Source: Candidatus Rokuibacteriota bacterium (GTDB lineage: Bacteria > Methylomirabilota > Methylomirabilia > Rokubacteriales > CSP1-6). Taken from it: 64,000 nt of DNA. The notes under the pieces were generated by a model that saw only the letters and a list, made by a program, of their open reading frames with translations, had not been told where the DNA came from and searched no databases. Below, piece by piece: positions 35,452 through 45,652 of this stretch. A program made the translations under genes and the position numbers. Within the stretch, counting starts at the first letter, position 1; every line of letters starts with the position of its first letter. The stretch lies in contig JAHFDN010000002.1 in NCBI GenBank assembly GCA_023248995.1, positions 62,001-126,000 of the forward strand, given 5' to 3'.

Positions 35452-36124
35452 GCTCCTGGCGGCGCGCGACCTCGAGAAGGAGTACCGGGGCGGGCCCGAG
35501 GTCGTGCGGGTCCTCAAAGGGGTGTCGCTCGGCGTGTCGCAGGGGGAGGTCGTGGCCCTGGTCGGTGCGTCCGGCGTGGGGAAGTCCACCTTGCTCCATC
35601 TCCTGGGCGCCCTGGATCGCCCGACGGCGGGGGAGGTCCGCTTCGATGGGGAGGACATCTTCTCACGCTCCGACGGCGGGCTCGCCCGCTTCCGCCGGAC
35701 GGAGATCGGGTTCGTGTTCCAGTTCTACAATCTGCTGGGGGAGATGACGGCGCTGGAGAACGCCATGCTGCCCGGGCTCCTGCAGCGGCTGCCCTGGGAG
35801 GACGCCCGCGCCCGAGCGGCCGACGCGCTGCACGAAGTGGGTCTCGGTGACCGGCTCAACCACCGCCCGGGAGAGCTGTCCGGAGGTGAGCAGCAACGCG
35901 TGGCCATTGCGCGCGCCATCGTGCACCGCCCCCGGCTCGTCTTGGCGGACGAGCCGACGGGCAACCTGGACCCGAAGACGAGCGAGGTCATCTTCGATCT
36001 TTTCCTGCGGCTTCAGGCCGAGCGGAGCTTGACCTTCGTCATCGCCACCCACAACCAGGACCTGGCGCGGAAGTGCGACCGCGGCTATCGGCTTCTCGAC
36101 GGGCGAGCGGTCGCCTGGCCCTAG
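35444..36124 (+). CDS. lolD: Lipoprotein-releasing ABC ATPase LolD
   Basis: A 226-residue ABC ATPase that powers release of outer-membrane lipoproteins to LolA. Walker A 'GASGVGKST', signature '[15 protein letters not shown]', Walker B '[12 protein letters not shown]' and the switch His in 'ATHN' are all present. The nearest relatives include MacB and FtsE; the LolC/E-type partner gene makes LolD the best call. Confidence 0.93.
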   Translation: MSELLAARDLEKEYRGGPEVVRVLKGVSLGVSQGEVVALVGASGVGKSTLLHLLGALDRPTAGEVRFDGEDIFSRSDGGLARFRRTEIGFVFQFYNLLGEMTALENAMLPGLLQRLPWEDARARAADALHEVGLGDRLNHRPGELSGGEQQRVAIARAIVHRPRLVLADEPTGNLDPKTSEVIFDLFLRLQAERSLTFVIATHNQDLARKCDRGYRLLDGRAVAWP

Positions 36125-36155
36125 TGCCGGCATCTTCATTCATGCGAGGACGACC

Positions 36156-37223
36156 ATGAACGACGCGATCAGGATCACCCGGGCGGCCACGAAGAAGGCC
36201 AAGCCCAAGGACAGCGAACTCGGGTTCGGCACGGTGTTCACCGATCACATGTTCCTGGCCGACTTCAAGGAGGAGAAGGGCTGGTACGACCCCCGCATCG
36301 AGCCCTACGCCTCGCTCTCCCTCGACCCGGCCGCAGCGGTGCTGCACTACGCCCAGACCGTCTTCGACGGGCTCAAGGCGTTCCGCGGCGTGGACGGGCG
36401 GGTGCGCCTGTTCCGCCCGGCGAAGCACGTTGAGCGGCTCAACAACTCGGCCAGGCGGCTCTGTATTCCCTTGCTCGACCCCGACCTCGCCCTCCGGTCG
36501 CTCGTCGAGCTGGTCGGGCTGGAGCGGGAGTGGGTGCCGGCGAGCGTCGGGACGGCGCTCTACGTTCGCCCGACGATCATCGCCAACGAGCCGTTCTTGG
36601 GCGTCCGCCCGGCGAAGTCCTACATCTACTACGTGATTCTGTCACCCGTCGGTGCCTATTACCTCGAGGGGATGAACCCGGTGAAGATCCTCGTGGTGGA
36701 CAAGTACGTCCGCGCCGTGGAAGGCGGAGTCGGCGCTGCCAAGACCGGCGGGAACTACGCCGCGAGCCTCCTCGCGGCCGAGGAGGCGCACCGGAGCGGC
36801 TTCACCCAGGTTCTTTGGCTCGACGGCGTCCATCGCCAGTACATCGAGGAAGTCGGGACCATGAACATCATGCTGCGGATCGGCGACGAAGTCGTCACGC
36901 CGCCGCTCGGGGGGACGATCCTGCCTGGCGTCACCCGCGACTCGGCGCTCACCCTTCTCCGCGAGTGGGGGGTCGCCGTGTCCGAGCGGCAGATCGGGAT
37001 GCCCGAGGTGGTGGCGGCCGCCCGGAGTGGGACGCTCAGCGAGGCCTGGGGGACCGGGACCGCCGCGGTCATCTCGCCGGTGGGGGAGCTGTCCTACCGG
37101 AGCGAGCGGATCGTCATCAACGGAGGGCGCATCGGCGAACTCACCCGGCGCCTCTACCAGGAGATCGTGAACGTTCAGTACGCCCGGGTGCCGGACGGAC
37201 GTGGCTGGACCTTGGAGGTTTAG
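36156..37223 (+). CDS. ilvE: Branched-chain amino acid aminotransferase
   Basis: A 355-residue PLP enzyme of fold type IV, making Leu, Ile and Val from their keto acids with glutamate. Lys196 in 'AAKTGGNYAAS' is the PLP lysine. 'YAQTVFDGLKAFRG', 'EVGTMNIML' and 'TLSEAWGTGTAAVISPVG' are typical of the longer IlvE subgroup. It follows lolD by 31 bases with a GAGGA ribosome site. It has no obvious functional link to its neighbours. Confidence 0.95.
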   Translation: MNDAIRITRAATKKAKPKDSELGFGTVFTDHMFLADFKEEKGWYDPRIEPYASLSLDPAAAVLHYAQTVFDGLKAFRGVDGRVRLFRPAKHVERLNNSARRLCIPLLDPDLALRSLVELVGLEREWVPASVGTALYVRPTIIANEPFLGVRPAKSYIYYVILSPVGAYYLEGMNPVKILVVDKYVRAVEGGVGAAKTGGNYAASLLAAEEAHRSGFTQVLWLDGVHRQYIEEVGTMNIMLRIGDEVVTPPLGGTILPGVTRDSALTLLREWGVAVSERQIGMPEVVAAARSGTLSEAWGTGTAAVISPVGELSYRSERIVINGGRIGELTRRLYQEIVNVQYARVPDGRGWTLEV

Positions 37224-37304
37224 GGTTGGGACCGTTTGCTCAAGCCTTTCAGGATGTTAGTCCGCCGGAGGGGGGTGCCGCTCTCCGGTCGCGCAAGAAA
37301 AGGC

Positions 37305-37333
37305 TGGAAGGGACTTCCCCCCTGGGATATAAT
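37305..37333 (+). promoter_or_regulatory. Promoter of clpC
   Basis: A perfect TATAAT (37328-37333) lies 57 bases before the clpC GTG. The best -35 at 17 bases' spacing, TGGAAG (37305-37310), is poor, so an activator or alternative sigma factor may help. No CIRCE or CtsR-type inverted repeat was seen in the 167-base gap after ilvE. Confidence 0.45.
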
Positions 37334-37390
37334 CTGGCTAAACCGCTGTCCGGGAAGGAAAAGCCGGGCAAGACCCTGTAGGAGAGACCA

Positions 37391-39838
37391 GTGTTCGAGC
37401 GATTTACGGAAAGGGCGCGGCGAGTCATCATTCTGGCGCGGGAAGAAGCCGGGCGCTTCCGCCACGATTTCGTCGGGACTGAGCACATCCTGCTGGGCCT
37501 CATCCGGGACGGAGAGGGCATCGCCACCGCCGTCCTCCAGCGGCTCGGCCTGCGCCTCGAAACCGTCAAGGCGGAGGTCGAGCGGGCCCTCGCGGGCTTC
37601 CCCAAGACGCTCACCTTCGGCGAGGTTCCCTTCACGCCCCAGGCCAAGCGCGTCCTCGAGCTCTCGATCGAGGAGGCCCGCCAGCTCGGACACAACTACA
37701 TCGGCACGGAACACCTGCTCCTCGGGCTTATGAAGGAGGGGCAGTGCATCGCGGCCAAGATCCTCGAATCGCTCGGCGGCAGGCTGGACGAAGTGCGCCA
37801 GGAGACGCTGGCCCTGTTGGGGGACCAATACTACCCTCGTCCCAAGAAGCGGTCCCAGACCCCGGTGCTCGATGAGTTCGCTCGGGACCTCACGCAGCTC
37901 GCGCGCGAGGGAAAGCTCGATCCGGTGATCGGCCGGGAGATGGAGATCGAGCGGGTCATCCAGGTCCTCTCGCGGCGGACCAAGAACAACCCGGTCCTGA
38001 TCGGCGAGCCGGGGGTGGGCAAGACGGCCATCGTCGAGGGGCTCGCCCAGAAGATCGTCAACCACGACGTGCCTGACGTGCTCGTGAACAAGCGCCTCCT
38101 CCAGCTCGACCTCGGAGCGCTCGTCGCCGGCACCAAGTATCGGGGCCAGTTCGAGGAGCGGCTCAAGGCGGTCATGAAGGAGATCCGCCAGTCGGAGAAC
38201 GTGATCCTGTTCCTGGACGAGTTGCACACGCTGATCGGGGCGGGGGCGGCCGAGGGGGCCATCGACGCCTCGAACATGCTGAAGCCGGCCCTGTCGCGCG
38301 GGGAGATCCAGACGATCGGCGCGACCACGCTCGACGAGTATCGCAAGTACATCGAGAAAGACGGGGCGCTGGAGCGGCGGTTCCAGCCGATCATCGTCCG
38401 CGCGCCCTCGGTGACGGAGGCCATCGAGATCATCCGCGGGCTCCGCCACAAGTACGAGGCGCACCACCGGGTGAAGATCACCGACGAGGCCATTGACGCG
38501 GCCGTGAAACTTGCCGACCGCTACATCACGGAGCGGCAGCTGCCCGACAAGGCGATCGACGTCATCGACGAGGCCTCCTCGCGCACGCGGCTGATGGCCC
38601 TCACCCCGCCGCCGGAGATCAAGGAGCTGGAGAAGGAGATCGAGCGGGTCGTCCGCGAGAAGGACATGTACCTCGAGGCCCAGGAGTTCGAGAAGGCCGC
38701 CTCCCTCCGCGAGAAGGAAAAGCATCTGCGCGGACGCGGCGAAGAGCTGAAGCGCGAGTGGGACAAGCGCAAGGGCAAGGCGCAGTCCAGCGTGGGGGAG
38801 GAGGATATCGAGTTCATCGTGTCCCGGTGGACGGGTATCCCGCTCTCGAAGCTCGAGGAGCGGGAGTCGGAGAAGCTCGCCCGCATGGAGGAGGCGCTTC
38901 ACGGTCGCATCATCGGACAGGACGCCGCCGTCGTGGCGGTGGCCCGTGCCATCCGTCGCTCCCGCGCCGGACTGAAGGACGTCAAGCGCCCGGTCGGGTC
39001 GTTCATCTTCCTGGGCCCCACCGGGGTCGGGAAGACCGAGCTGGCGCGCGCGCTGGCGGAGTACCTGTTCGGGGACGAGAACGCGCTCATCCGGATCGAC
39101 ATGTCCGAGTACATGGAGAAGTTCTCGGTGTCGCGCCTGCTGGGCGCGCCGCCGGGGTATGTGGGTTACGAAGAGGGGGGTGTGCTGACGGAGAAGGTGC
39201 GCCGGCGGCCGTACTCGGTCGTGCTGTTCGACGAGATCGAGAAGGCGCATCCGGACATATTCAACATGCTGCTCCAGGTGCTCGACGACGGACGGCTCAC
39301 CGATTCGCTGGGCCACGTGGTGGACTTCAAGAACACCATCCTCATCATGACGTCCAATCTGGGGACGCAGCTGATCGGCAAACGCACACAGCCCGGGTTC
39401 CTCCAGGAGTCCGAGGGGCAGTCGTACGAGCGGATGAAGGAGCGCGTGATGGAGGAGCTCAAGCGCGCGTTTCGCCCCGAGTTTCTCAACCGGATCGACG
39501 ACATCGTCGTGTTCCACCCGCTCTCCGAGGAGCACATCAAGGACATCATCCGGCTCATGATCAACCGGATCGACAAGCAGCTCTCCGAGAAGGGGATCCA
39601 GATCTTCCTGACGCCGGCCGCGGAAGCGTTGCTGGTGCAGAAGGGGTACGATCCCATCTACGGGGCGCGCCAGTTGCGGCGCACGATCCAGAAACACATC
39701 GAGGATACTCTGGCGGAAGCGATCGTGCGGGGACAGTTTTCCGACGGGATGCGGATCGAGGTTGACAGCGAAGGGGAGTCCTTCGTCTTCCGCGAGCGGG
39801 AGCCGGCGGAGCCGCCCCTGGAGCTTGCTGAGCACTAA
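37391..39838 (+). CDS. clpC: Clp protease ATPase subunit ClpC
   Basis: An 815-residue Hsp100 unfoldase. Two Clp-N repeats cover residues 1-145 ('[12 protein letters not shown]', '[12 protein letters not shown]'). The first AAA+ module has 'GEPGVGKT', a middle region with a UVR motif ('[16 protein letters not shown]') follows, and the second module has '[16 protein letters not shown]' and '[11 protein letters not shown]'. The UVR motif and short middle domain indicate ClpC rather than ClpB. It feeds ClpP, which is not in the window. GTG start with an AGGAGAG ribosome site. Confidence 0.95.
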   Translation: MFERFTERARRVIILAREEAGRFRHDFVGTEHILLGLIRDGEGIATAVLQRLGLRLETVKAEVERALAGFPKTLTFGEVPFTPQAKRVLELSIEEARQLGHNYIGTEHLLLGLMKEGQCIAAKILESLGGRLDEVRQETLALLGDQYYPRPKKRSQTPVLDEFARDLTQLAREGKLDPVIGREMEIERVIQVLSRRTKNNPVLIGEPGVGKTAIVEGLAQKIVNHDVPDVLVNKRLLQLDLGALVAGTKYRGQFEERLKAVMKEIRQSENVILFLDELHTLIGAGAAEGAIDASNMLKPALSRGEIQTIGATTLDEYRKYIEKDGALERRFQPIIVRAPSVTEAIEIIRGLRHKYEAHHRVKITDEAIDAAVKLADRYITERQLPDKAIDVIDEASSRTRLMALTPPPEIKELEKEIERVVREKDMYLEAQEFEKAASLREKEKHLRGRGEELKREWDKRKGKAQSSVGEEDIEFIVSRWTGIPLSKLEERESEKLARMEEALHGRIIGQDAAVVAVARAIRRSRAGLKDVKRPVGSFIFLGPTGVGKTELARALAEYLFGDENALIRIDMSEYMEKFSVSRLLGAPPGYVGYEEGGVLTEKVRRRPYSVVLFDEIEKAHPDIFNMLLQVLDDGRLTDSLGHVVDFKNTILIMTSNLGTQLIGKRTQPGFLQESEGQSYERMKERVMEELKRAFRPEFLNRIDDIVVFHPLSEEHIKDIIRLMINRIDKQLSEKGIQIFLTPAAEALLVQKGYDPIYGARQLRRTIQKHIEDTLAEAIVRGQFSDGMRIEVDSEGESFVFREREPAEPPLELAEH

Positions 39839-39892
39839 ATCGGAACCCACCTGCCGTTTTCCAACCCAACGGAGACGGACGCGCCTCTACCT

Positions 39893-42148
39893 ATGAACGG
39901 ACTGGGGAGGATGTTTCTCTCCATTTTTTTTGTCCTCCTCATCCTCGTCCCGTCGGGGACCTGGGGACAGCAGCAGCCTGAGATCATCATCAAGGAGATC
40001 GCCGTCGAGGGGAACCGCCGGGTGCAGGAGGCGGTGATCTTCGGCAAGGTTCGCACGACCGTGGGCTCCCCGTTCCGGCCGGCGGCTCTGGCCGAGGATA
40101 TCCGCTCGATCTTCGCCCTCGGCTTCTTCGACGACGTCCGGCTGAAGGTGGACGACTTCGAGGGCGGGGTGAAGGTGACCTTCGTCGTGTCGGAGCGACC
40201 GTTCATGCGGGACATCGAGTTCGCCGGCAACAAGCACGCGGAGACGAAAACCCTCCAGGAGAAGGTGGATCTCCGGCTCGGCGCCGTCTACAACCCGGTG
40301 GACGTGCAGAAGGCGGTGGAAACGCTCAGGGGGTACTACGAAGAGGAAGGCTACTTCGAGGTCCAGATCACGCCCGACGTCGAGAAGTTCCCCGACGGGG
40401 ACGTGAGGGTCGTGTTCCGGATCTCGGAGGGCCGCCAGATCAAGATCGACGAGATCGTCATCGAAGGCGCCAGGGGGCTCAAGGAGAAAGAGATCAAGAG
40501 CGTCATGCAGACCCAGGAGCGCCAGTATTTCATCCTCCGGGGGGTCGTCCACCGTCAGCGCCTGGATCAGGACGTTGATCTGATCGTCCAGCTTTACAAC
40601 GATCACGGCTACATCCAGGCTCGCGTGGAATCCACCGACGTCCAGGTGGATCGCGCGCGGGCCCGGGTGACGATCAAGATCAAGGTGATCGAGGGCCCCC
40701 AGTTCCTCGTCGGGAGCGTGGACGTGACCGGCCCGCACGTCCTGCCGACCGAGGAGGTGCGGCGGCAGATTGCCTTGAAGCCCGGAGAGCCATTCTCGCG
40801 GTCCAAGGTTCGCCAGACGATCAACCAGATCACGCGGCTCTACAGCACGATCGGTCGCGCCTCGGCGGACGTGAACCCCGTCCTGAACCAGGACAACGCC
40901 GCGCGCAAGGTCAACCTCACCCTCGAGATCACGGAGGGCCCCGAGGTGGTCGTCGAGCGGATCAACATCTCCGGAAACACCCGGAGCGACGAGAAGATTC
41001 TCCGGCGCGAGGTTCCCATGGCCGAGGGCGACCTCTTCACGAGCCAGAAGCTGGACCGCGCCAAGCAGAAACTGGTGAACCTCGGCTACTTCGAGACGGT
41101 GGACACGACGACGACGCCCGGCTCGTCCAAGGACAAGATCGTGGTCAACATCGTCGTGAAAGAGCGCGCCACCGGCCTCTTCAGCCTGGGGGGTGGCTTC
41201 AGTTCCACGGATGGCTTGCTGGGAACCCTCGATCTCTCCCAGCAGAACTTCCTGGGCAAGGGCTGGGAGCTGTTCCTTCGCATCCGAGGCGGCGCGAAGA
41301 CCCAGGAGGGAACCATCGGGTTCACGGAGCCGTGGCTCTTCGACCGCCCCCTCGCCGCCGGCTTCGACCTTTTCGATAACCGCCGCATCTTCGTGGAGTA
41401 CACGGTGGAAAGCCTGGGCGGGGACGTCCGGCTGAGCCACCCGTTCCTGGACTTCTCACGCTGGAACTTTACCTACCGCCTCACCCACGACCGGATCTCG
41501 AATTTGATCGATAGCGCCTCCGAGTCGCTGCAGAAGGAGACGGGCAGCAAGGTGACGTCGCTCGTCGAAGGCGCCGTCAGCCGGGATACCCGGGACAACG
41601 TGTTTTCCCCCTCGAAGGGCAGCCTCGCGCGCCTGACCGTCGACGTCGCCGGATTGGGCGGGGACAGCAAGTTCCTCAAGACGGTCGGCAGCGCGGCCTA
41701 CTTCCAGCCCGTGCTCTGGGGCACGGTCCTGGCGGGGCGCCTGGAAGGGGGATACGGCTTCGGCTTCGGCGACAACGAACTGCCCCTCTTCGAGCGCTTC
41801 CGCCTCGGCGGTCCCAATTCCGTCCGGAGCCGGAAGCTCGCGCAGATCTCGCCGGTGGATGAGAACGGGACCCGAATCGGCGGGACCTCGGAGGCGCTCG
41901 TCAACATCGAGTACCTCATCCCGATTCCCCTGGTCCCCGGCCTCCGGTTCGCCACGTTCTTCGACGCGGGCAACGTATATGGATTCAGGACGAAATTCGA
42001 CCTCACCGATTTGCGAAAGGGCGCGGGGGCCGGCTTCCGCTGGCAGTCGCCGTTCGGACCCATTCGCATCGACTGGGCTTACAACCTGGACCGGCGGTCG
42101 GGGGAAAGCTCGAGTCAGGTCCATTTCTCCGTGGGCTCACCGTTTTAG
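39893..42148 (+). CDS. bamA: Outer membrane protein assembly factor BamA
   Basis: A 751-residue Omp85 protein with a signal peptide (about 1-25), five POTRA domains (about 30-400; for example 'IKEIAVEGNRRVQE', 'IEFAGNKHAETKTLQEKV', 'RINISGNTRSDEKILRRE') and a C-terminal 16-strand barrel. The lid motif appears as 'RLGGPNSVRS' (usual form (V/I)RG(F/Y), so altered here), and the last strand ends in 'VHFSVGSPF' with a terminal Phe. It inserts beta-barrel proteins into the outer membrane. Followed directly by skp and lpxD, the standard order. Confidence 0.96.
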   Translation: MNGLGRMFLSIFFVLLILVPSGTWGQQQPEIIIKEIAVEGNRRVQEAVIFGKVRTTVGSPFRPAALAEDIRSIFALGFFDDVRLKVDDFEGGVKVTFVVSERPFMRDIEFAGNKHAETKTLQEKVDLRLGAVYNPVDVQKAVETLRGYYEEEGYFEVQITPDVEKFPDGDVRVVFRISEGRQIKIDEIVIEGARGLKEKEIKSVMQTQERQYFILRGVVHRQRLDQDVDLIVQLYNDHGYIQARVESTDVQVDRARARVTIKIKVIEGPQFLVGSVDVTGPHVLPTEEVRRQIALKPGEPFSRSKVRQTINQITRLYSTIGRASADVNPVLNQDNAARKVNLTLEITEGPEVVVERINISGNTRSDEKILRREVPMAEGDLFTSQKLDRAKQKLVNLGYFETVDTTTTPGSSKDKIVVNIVVKERATGLFSLGGGFSSTDGLLGTLDLSQQNFLGKGWELFLRIRGGAKTQEGTIGFTEPWLFDRPLAAGFDLFDNRRIFVEYTVESLGGDVRLSHPFLDFSRWNFTYRLTHDRISNLIDSASESLQKETGSKVTSLVEGAVSRDTRDNVFSPSKGSLARLTVDVAGLGGDSKFLKTVGSAAYFQPVLWGTVLAGRLEGGYGFGFGDNELPLFERFRLGGPNSVRSRKLAQISPVDENGTRIGGTSEALVNIEYLIPIPLVPGLRFATFFDAGNVYGFRTKFDLTDLRKGAGAGFRWQSPFGPIRIDWAYNLDRRSGESSSQVHFSVGSPF

Positions 42149-42158
42149 GAGGATAAGC

Positions 42159-42713
42159 ATGGCGAAACGACTCGCCCGGGTACGGACGCTCGTCCTGTTG
42201 GCCGTCGTCGCCTGGGGAGCCACGCTTCTGGCTGGCGAGGCTCTCGCCCAGGGCGTGCGGGTCGGCTACGTCGACCTCCAGCGCGTTCTGGTTCGCTCCG
42301 CCGCCGGCGTGGCCGCCCGGGACCAGCTGCAGAAGGACATGGCGGCCCTGCAGAAGGATCTCAACGCGAAAGCCGAGGAGGTCGAGAAACTCAAGGATGA
42401 GCTGGACAAAAAAGGTGCGCTCCTGAGCGTGACGGCGCGGAAGGACAAGCAGGACGCGCTGGAGCGGAAGCTTCGCGACCTGCAACGGCTCAAGGACGAT
42501 TCCGAGCGCGAGCTCGCGAAGAAAGAGCAGGAGCTTCGCAACAAATTCCTCACGGATATCGTCGGGCTCGTCGAGCGCGTGGGCAAGCAACGGGGCTACC
42601 ACATCATCGTGGAGAAACGGGAAGCCGGCGTCCTCTACGGCAACGCCGAGTCCGACCTGACCGACGAGATCATCAAGGTGTTTGATCAGGAAGCGGGGAA
42701 GGGGAAGAAGTAG
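42159..42713 (+). CDS. skp: OmpH/Skp family periplasmic chaperone
   Basis: A 184-residue chaperone that holds unfolded outer-membrane proteins on their way to BamA. A signal peptide (residues 1-30, ending GEALA) precedes '[19 protein letters not shown]', a long charged coiled coil (about 55-140, Lys/Asp/Glu rich), and the end of the fold ('[17 protein letters not shown]'). The start at 42159 has a perfect AGGAGG-type site; the longer frame upstream lies in bamA. Confidence 0.93.
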   Translation: MAKRLARVRTLVLLAVVAWGATLLAGEALAQGVRVGYVDLQRVLVRSAAGVAARDQLQKDMAALQKDLNAKAEEVEKLKDELDKKGALLSVTARKDKQDALERKLRDLQRLKDDSERELAKKEQELRNKFLTDIVGLVERVGKQRGYHIIVEKREAGVLYGNAESDLTDEIIKVFDQEAGKGKK

Positions 42714-42718
42714 CGCCC

Positions 42719-43798
42719 ATGGGGGACCGCGGGGGATCCTTCACCCTCGGGCAGATCGCCCAGGCGCTGGGGGCCGTGCTCGAAGGCGACGCGCGGCGGG
42801 TGATCACCGGCGTTGCTCCGCTGGATGCGGCAGGCCCGGATCAGATCTCGTTCCTGACCACCCGGAAGTACCTGCGGCTCGCCAGGTCCTCGCGCGCCGG
42901 CGCGCTCCTCGTGCCGGCCGATGTCACGGAGTTGCCGGGCCCGCTGCTCAAAACCTCGTCCCTCCAGACGGCGTTGATCGCGCTCCTCCGACTCTTCTAT
43001 CCCGAGGCACCGCTCTCGCCGGGCGTGCACTCCTCGGCGCTGGTGGCCCCGGACAGCCGCATCCACCCGGAGGCGTTCGTCGGTGCCTTCGCCGTCATCG
43101 AGCCGAGGGCCGTGGTGGGAGCCCGCGCGCGCATCTTCCCGCTCACCTACGTGGGCGAGGGGGCGGAGATCGGAGAGGGCTCGACCCTCTACCCGCGGGT
43201 CGTGGTGAGGGAGGGAGTGCGCATCGGTCGGCGGGTGATCGTCCACTCCGGCGCCGTGCTGGGGGCGGACGGGTTCGGCTTCGCCTTCGACGGGAGCCGA
43301 CACCAGAAGATCCCCCAGGTGGGGGGTGTGGTGATCGAGGACGACGTGGAGATCGGCGCCAACACGACGATCGATCGCGCCACGCTCGGGGATACCGTCG
43401 TTCGTCGCGGGACGAAGATCGACAACCTCGTCCAGATCGGCCACAACGTGGAGATCGGCGAGCATTCGATCATCGCCGCTCAGGCCGGCGTCTCCGGGTC
43501 GTCCCGGCTCGGTCGGGGCGTCGTGCTCGGCGGCCAGGCCGGCATCGGCGACCACGTCACGATTGGCGACGGCGCGATGCTCGGCGCCCAGTCGGGCGTC
43601 ACGCAGGACGTGCCAGCCGGCGAGAAGCTGTTCGGGACGTGGGGACGCCCTATGATGCAGGCCCGGCGGATCTGGCTCGCCGAAGCCCAGCTGCCCGACC
43701 TCGTCCGGACGCTCCGCGCGGTCGAGCGGCGTCTCGAGCGGCTGGAAGCCCGGCTCGGCATCGCCCCGGCGGGGGAGGGGCAGGGTGACGACGCCTGA
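42719..43798 (+). CDS. lpxD: UDP-3-O-acylglucosamine N-acyltransferase LpxD
   Basis: A 359-residue acyltransferase for the third lipid A step. The N-terminal uridine-binding domain (about 1-105, '[13 protein letters not shown]') precedes left-handed beta-helix hexapeptide repeats. The catalytic His is in '[12 protein letters not shown]', and '[13 protein letters not shown]' is a family hallmark. A C-terminal helix follows. It overlaps lpxA by 14 bases; the fabZ gene often found between them is missing. Confidence 0.96.
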   Translation: MGDRGGSFTLGQIAQALGAVLEGDARRVITGVAPLDAAGPDQISFLTTRKYLRLARSSRAGALLVPADVTELPGPLLKTSSLQTALIALLRLFYPEAPLSPGVHSSALVAPDSRIHPEAFVGAFAVIEPRAVVGARARIFPLTYVGEGAEIGEGSTLYPRVVVREGVRIGRRVIVHSGAVLGADGFGFAFDGSRHQKIPQVGGVVIEDDVEIGANTTIDRATLGDTVVRRGTKIDNLVQIGHNVEIGEHSIIAAQAGVSGSSRLGRGVVLGGQAGIGDHVTIGDGAMLGAQSGVTQDVPAGEKLFGTWGRPMMQARRIWLAEAQLPDLVRTLRAVERRLERLEARLGIAPAGEGQGDDA

Positions 43799-44621
43799 GA
43801 CGATCCACCCGACGGCCATCGTGGACCCCGGCGCGAAGATCGGTCCGGGGGTCAGGATTGGCGCGTTTTCGATCATCGGGCCGGAGGTGACGCTCGACAC
43901 CGGCGTAGAGATCGGCCATCACGTGGTGCTCGAAGGGCCGGTTCACCTGGGGCCGGGTGCGAACGTGGGGCACGGCGCCGTGCTCGGCGGGCTCCCGCAG
44001 GACCTCAAGTTCAAGCCGGGGACGCCGTCAGGCGTGAGGGTCGGCGCCGAAACCGTGATCCGGGAGTACGTGACCATCCACCGCGCGACGCGCGAGAACG
44101 GGTGGACCGAGATCGGCCAGCGTTGCCTCCTGATGGCGTCGAGCCACGTCGCCCACGATTGCCGGATCGGCAACCACGTCATCATCGTCAACTACGCCGG
44201 CCTCACCGGTCACGTCGAGGTGGACGACGGAGCCACGGTGGGCGGTCTCACGGGGATCGTCCCGTTCGGCCGGATCGGCGCGTTCGCCTATATCGGCGGG
44301 TGCTCGAAGGTGACCCACGACGTCCCGCCCGCGGTGATCGCCGACGGGATTCCGGCGACCGCGCGGGCGGTGAATGTCGTCGGGCTCCGGCGCGCCGGGG
44401 TGGACGCCGGAAGCCGGCGCCAGCTCCAGGCGGCGTTCCGGATCCTGTACCGGTCCGGGCTCACCCCGAGAAGCGCAGTCGAGCGGATCCGAGCGGAGCT
44501 TCCGCCGGCTCCCATGATCACCCGCCTCGTGGAGTTCGTCGAAACCTCCAAGCGCGGGATCGTGGGAGCCGAGCGGGCGGGGAGTGAGCTCCCCGAGGCG
44601 GAGGAAGAAAGGATTTTCTGA
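43785..44621 (+). CDS. lpxA: UDP-GlcNAc acyltransferase LpxA
   Basis: A 278-residue hexapeptide-repeat enzyme for the first lipid A step, transferring a 3-hydroxyacyl chain from ACP. '[14 protein letters not shown]' opens the helix, '[10 protein letters not shown]' and the catalytic His in '[15 protein letters not shown]' are conserved, and a C-terminal helical domain follows. GTG start inside the lpxD end. Its stop shares a base with the next gene, a Gfo/Idh dehydrogenase, which raises the question whether it acts on a 3-amino sugar. Confidence 0.96.
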   Translation: MTTPETIHPTAIVDPGAKIGPGVRIGAFSIIGPEVTLDTGVEIGHHVVLEGPVHLGPGANVGHGAVLGGLPQDLKFKPGTPSGVRVGAETVIREYVTIHRATRENGWTEIGQRCLLMASSHVAHDCRIGNHVIIVNYAGLTGHVEVDDGATVGGLTGIVPFGRIGAFAYIGGCSKVTHDVPPAVIADGIPATARAVNVVGLRRAGVDAGSRRQLQAAFRILYRSGLTPRSAVERIRAELPPAPMITRLVEFVETSKRGIVGAERAGSELPEAEEERIF

Positions 44622-45652
44622 TGGAGCGGCGAGACGAGCGGCGCATCCGGGCGGGCGTGGTCGGCGCGGGCCACATGGGGCAGTATCACATCCTGGTCTT
44701 CGCCGAGCTGTGGGACGTGGACCTCGTGGGCATCGTGGATACCGACCTGGAGAAGGCGCGGCGGCTGGCCGCCCAGTACGACACCCGGGCGTACGGCGAT
44801 CACCGGAACCTCATCGGGAACGTCGACGTGGTGAGCGTGGCGGTCCCGACGGACCAGCACTTGTCGGTGACGCGCGACCTCCTGGAGGCCGGGGTCCACG
44901 TGCTGGTCGAGAAACCCATGACCCTCACGCTGGAGGAGGCCAAGGAACTCTTTCGCCTGGCCCGCCAGCGCGGGGCCGTCCTCCACGTGGGGCACGTGGA
45001 GCGCTTCAACGGCGCCGTCCAGGAGCTTCGGAAGATCGTCGAGCGCCCGATCCTCATCGAGTCGCGCCGCCTCGGCCCGTTCGTTCCGCGAGTCCAGAAC
45101 GACACCGTTATCATGGACCTGATGATCCACGATATCGACATCGTCCTGGGCCTGGTGGACGGCGAGCCCCGGCGCATCAACGCCGTGGGGCGGTCCGTGC
45201 AATCGTCCCTCCCGGACGTGGCCAACGTGCAGATCGCCTTCGATACGGGGACTCTGGCGAGCATCACCGCGAGCCGCGCCACCGAGCAGAAGATCCGTAC
45301 GCTGGCCATCACCCAGCCCGACGCGTACATCACGCTGGACTACACGGACCAGGACATTCAGATCCACCGACGGGCCGCCCAGGAGTACACCCTGAATCGG
45401 GAGTCCATCCGGTACCGGCAGGCCGCGTTCGTCGAGCACCTCTTCGTCCACAAGGACAACCCCCTGAAGCTGGAGATCCTCCACCTGGTCCGGGCCGCGC
45501 GCGGTGCGCGGGCCGGTGAACCGGTCGAGCTCGCCGAGAGCGAGGATCTCCGATCGCTGGCGGTCGCGCTGGAGATCGAGCGGATGATCCGCGAGGGCCG
45601 GGGGGAAACGGCCTGGCCGGAGGATCTTCCGTGGAGCGTTCGCTCGGCCTGA
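44621..45652 (+). CDS. Gfo/Idh/MocA family NAD-dependent oxidoreductase (GnnA-like by position)
   Basis: A 343-residue dehydrogenase with an N-terminal Rossmann fold ('GVVGAGHMGQYH'), 'VSVAVPTDQH', the conserved EKP ('HVLVEKPMTL') and a C-terminal substrate domain ('DLMIHDIDIVL', with the catalytic His). Between lpxA and lpxB, such genes can be gnnA, which oxidises the 3-OH of UDP-GlcNAc before GnnB amination, giving lipid A with amide-linked chains. No GnnB aminotransferase is seen here, so the exact reaction is open. Confidence 0.88.
   Translation: MERRDERRIRAGVVGAGHMGQYHILVFAELWDVDLVGIVDTDLEKARRLAAQYDTRAYGDHRNLIGNVDVVSVAVPTDQHLSVTRDLLEAGVHVLVEKPMTLTLEEAKELFRLARQRGAVLHVGHVERFNGAVQELRKIVERPILIESRRLGPFVPRVQNDTVIMDLMIHDIDIVLGLVDGEPRRINAVGRSVQSSLPDVANVQIAFDTGTLASITASRATEQKIRTLAITQPDAYITLDYTDQDIQIHRRAAQEYTLNRESIRYRQAAFVEHLFVHKDNPLKLEILHLVRAARGARAGEPVELAESEDLRSLAVALEIERMIREGRGETAWPEDLPWSVRSA

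Noticed and set aside
37224-37390. CIRCE or CtsR operator before clpC
   Set aside because: No matching inverted or direct repeat is present; only a TATAAT box stands out.
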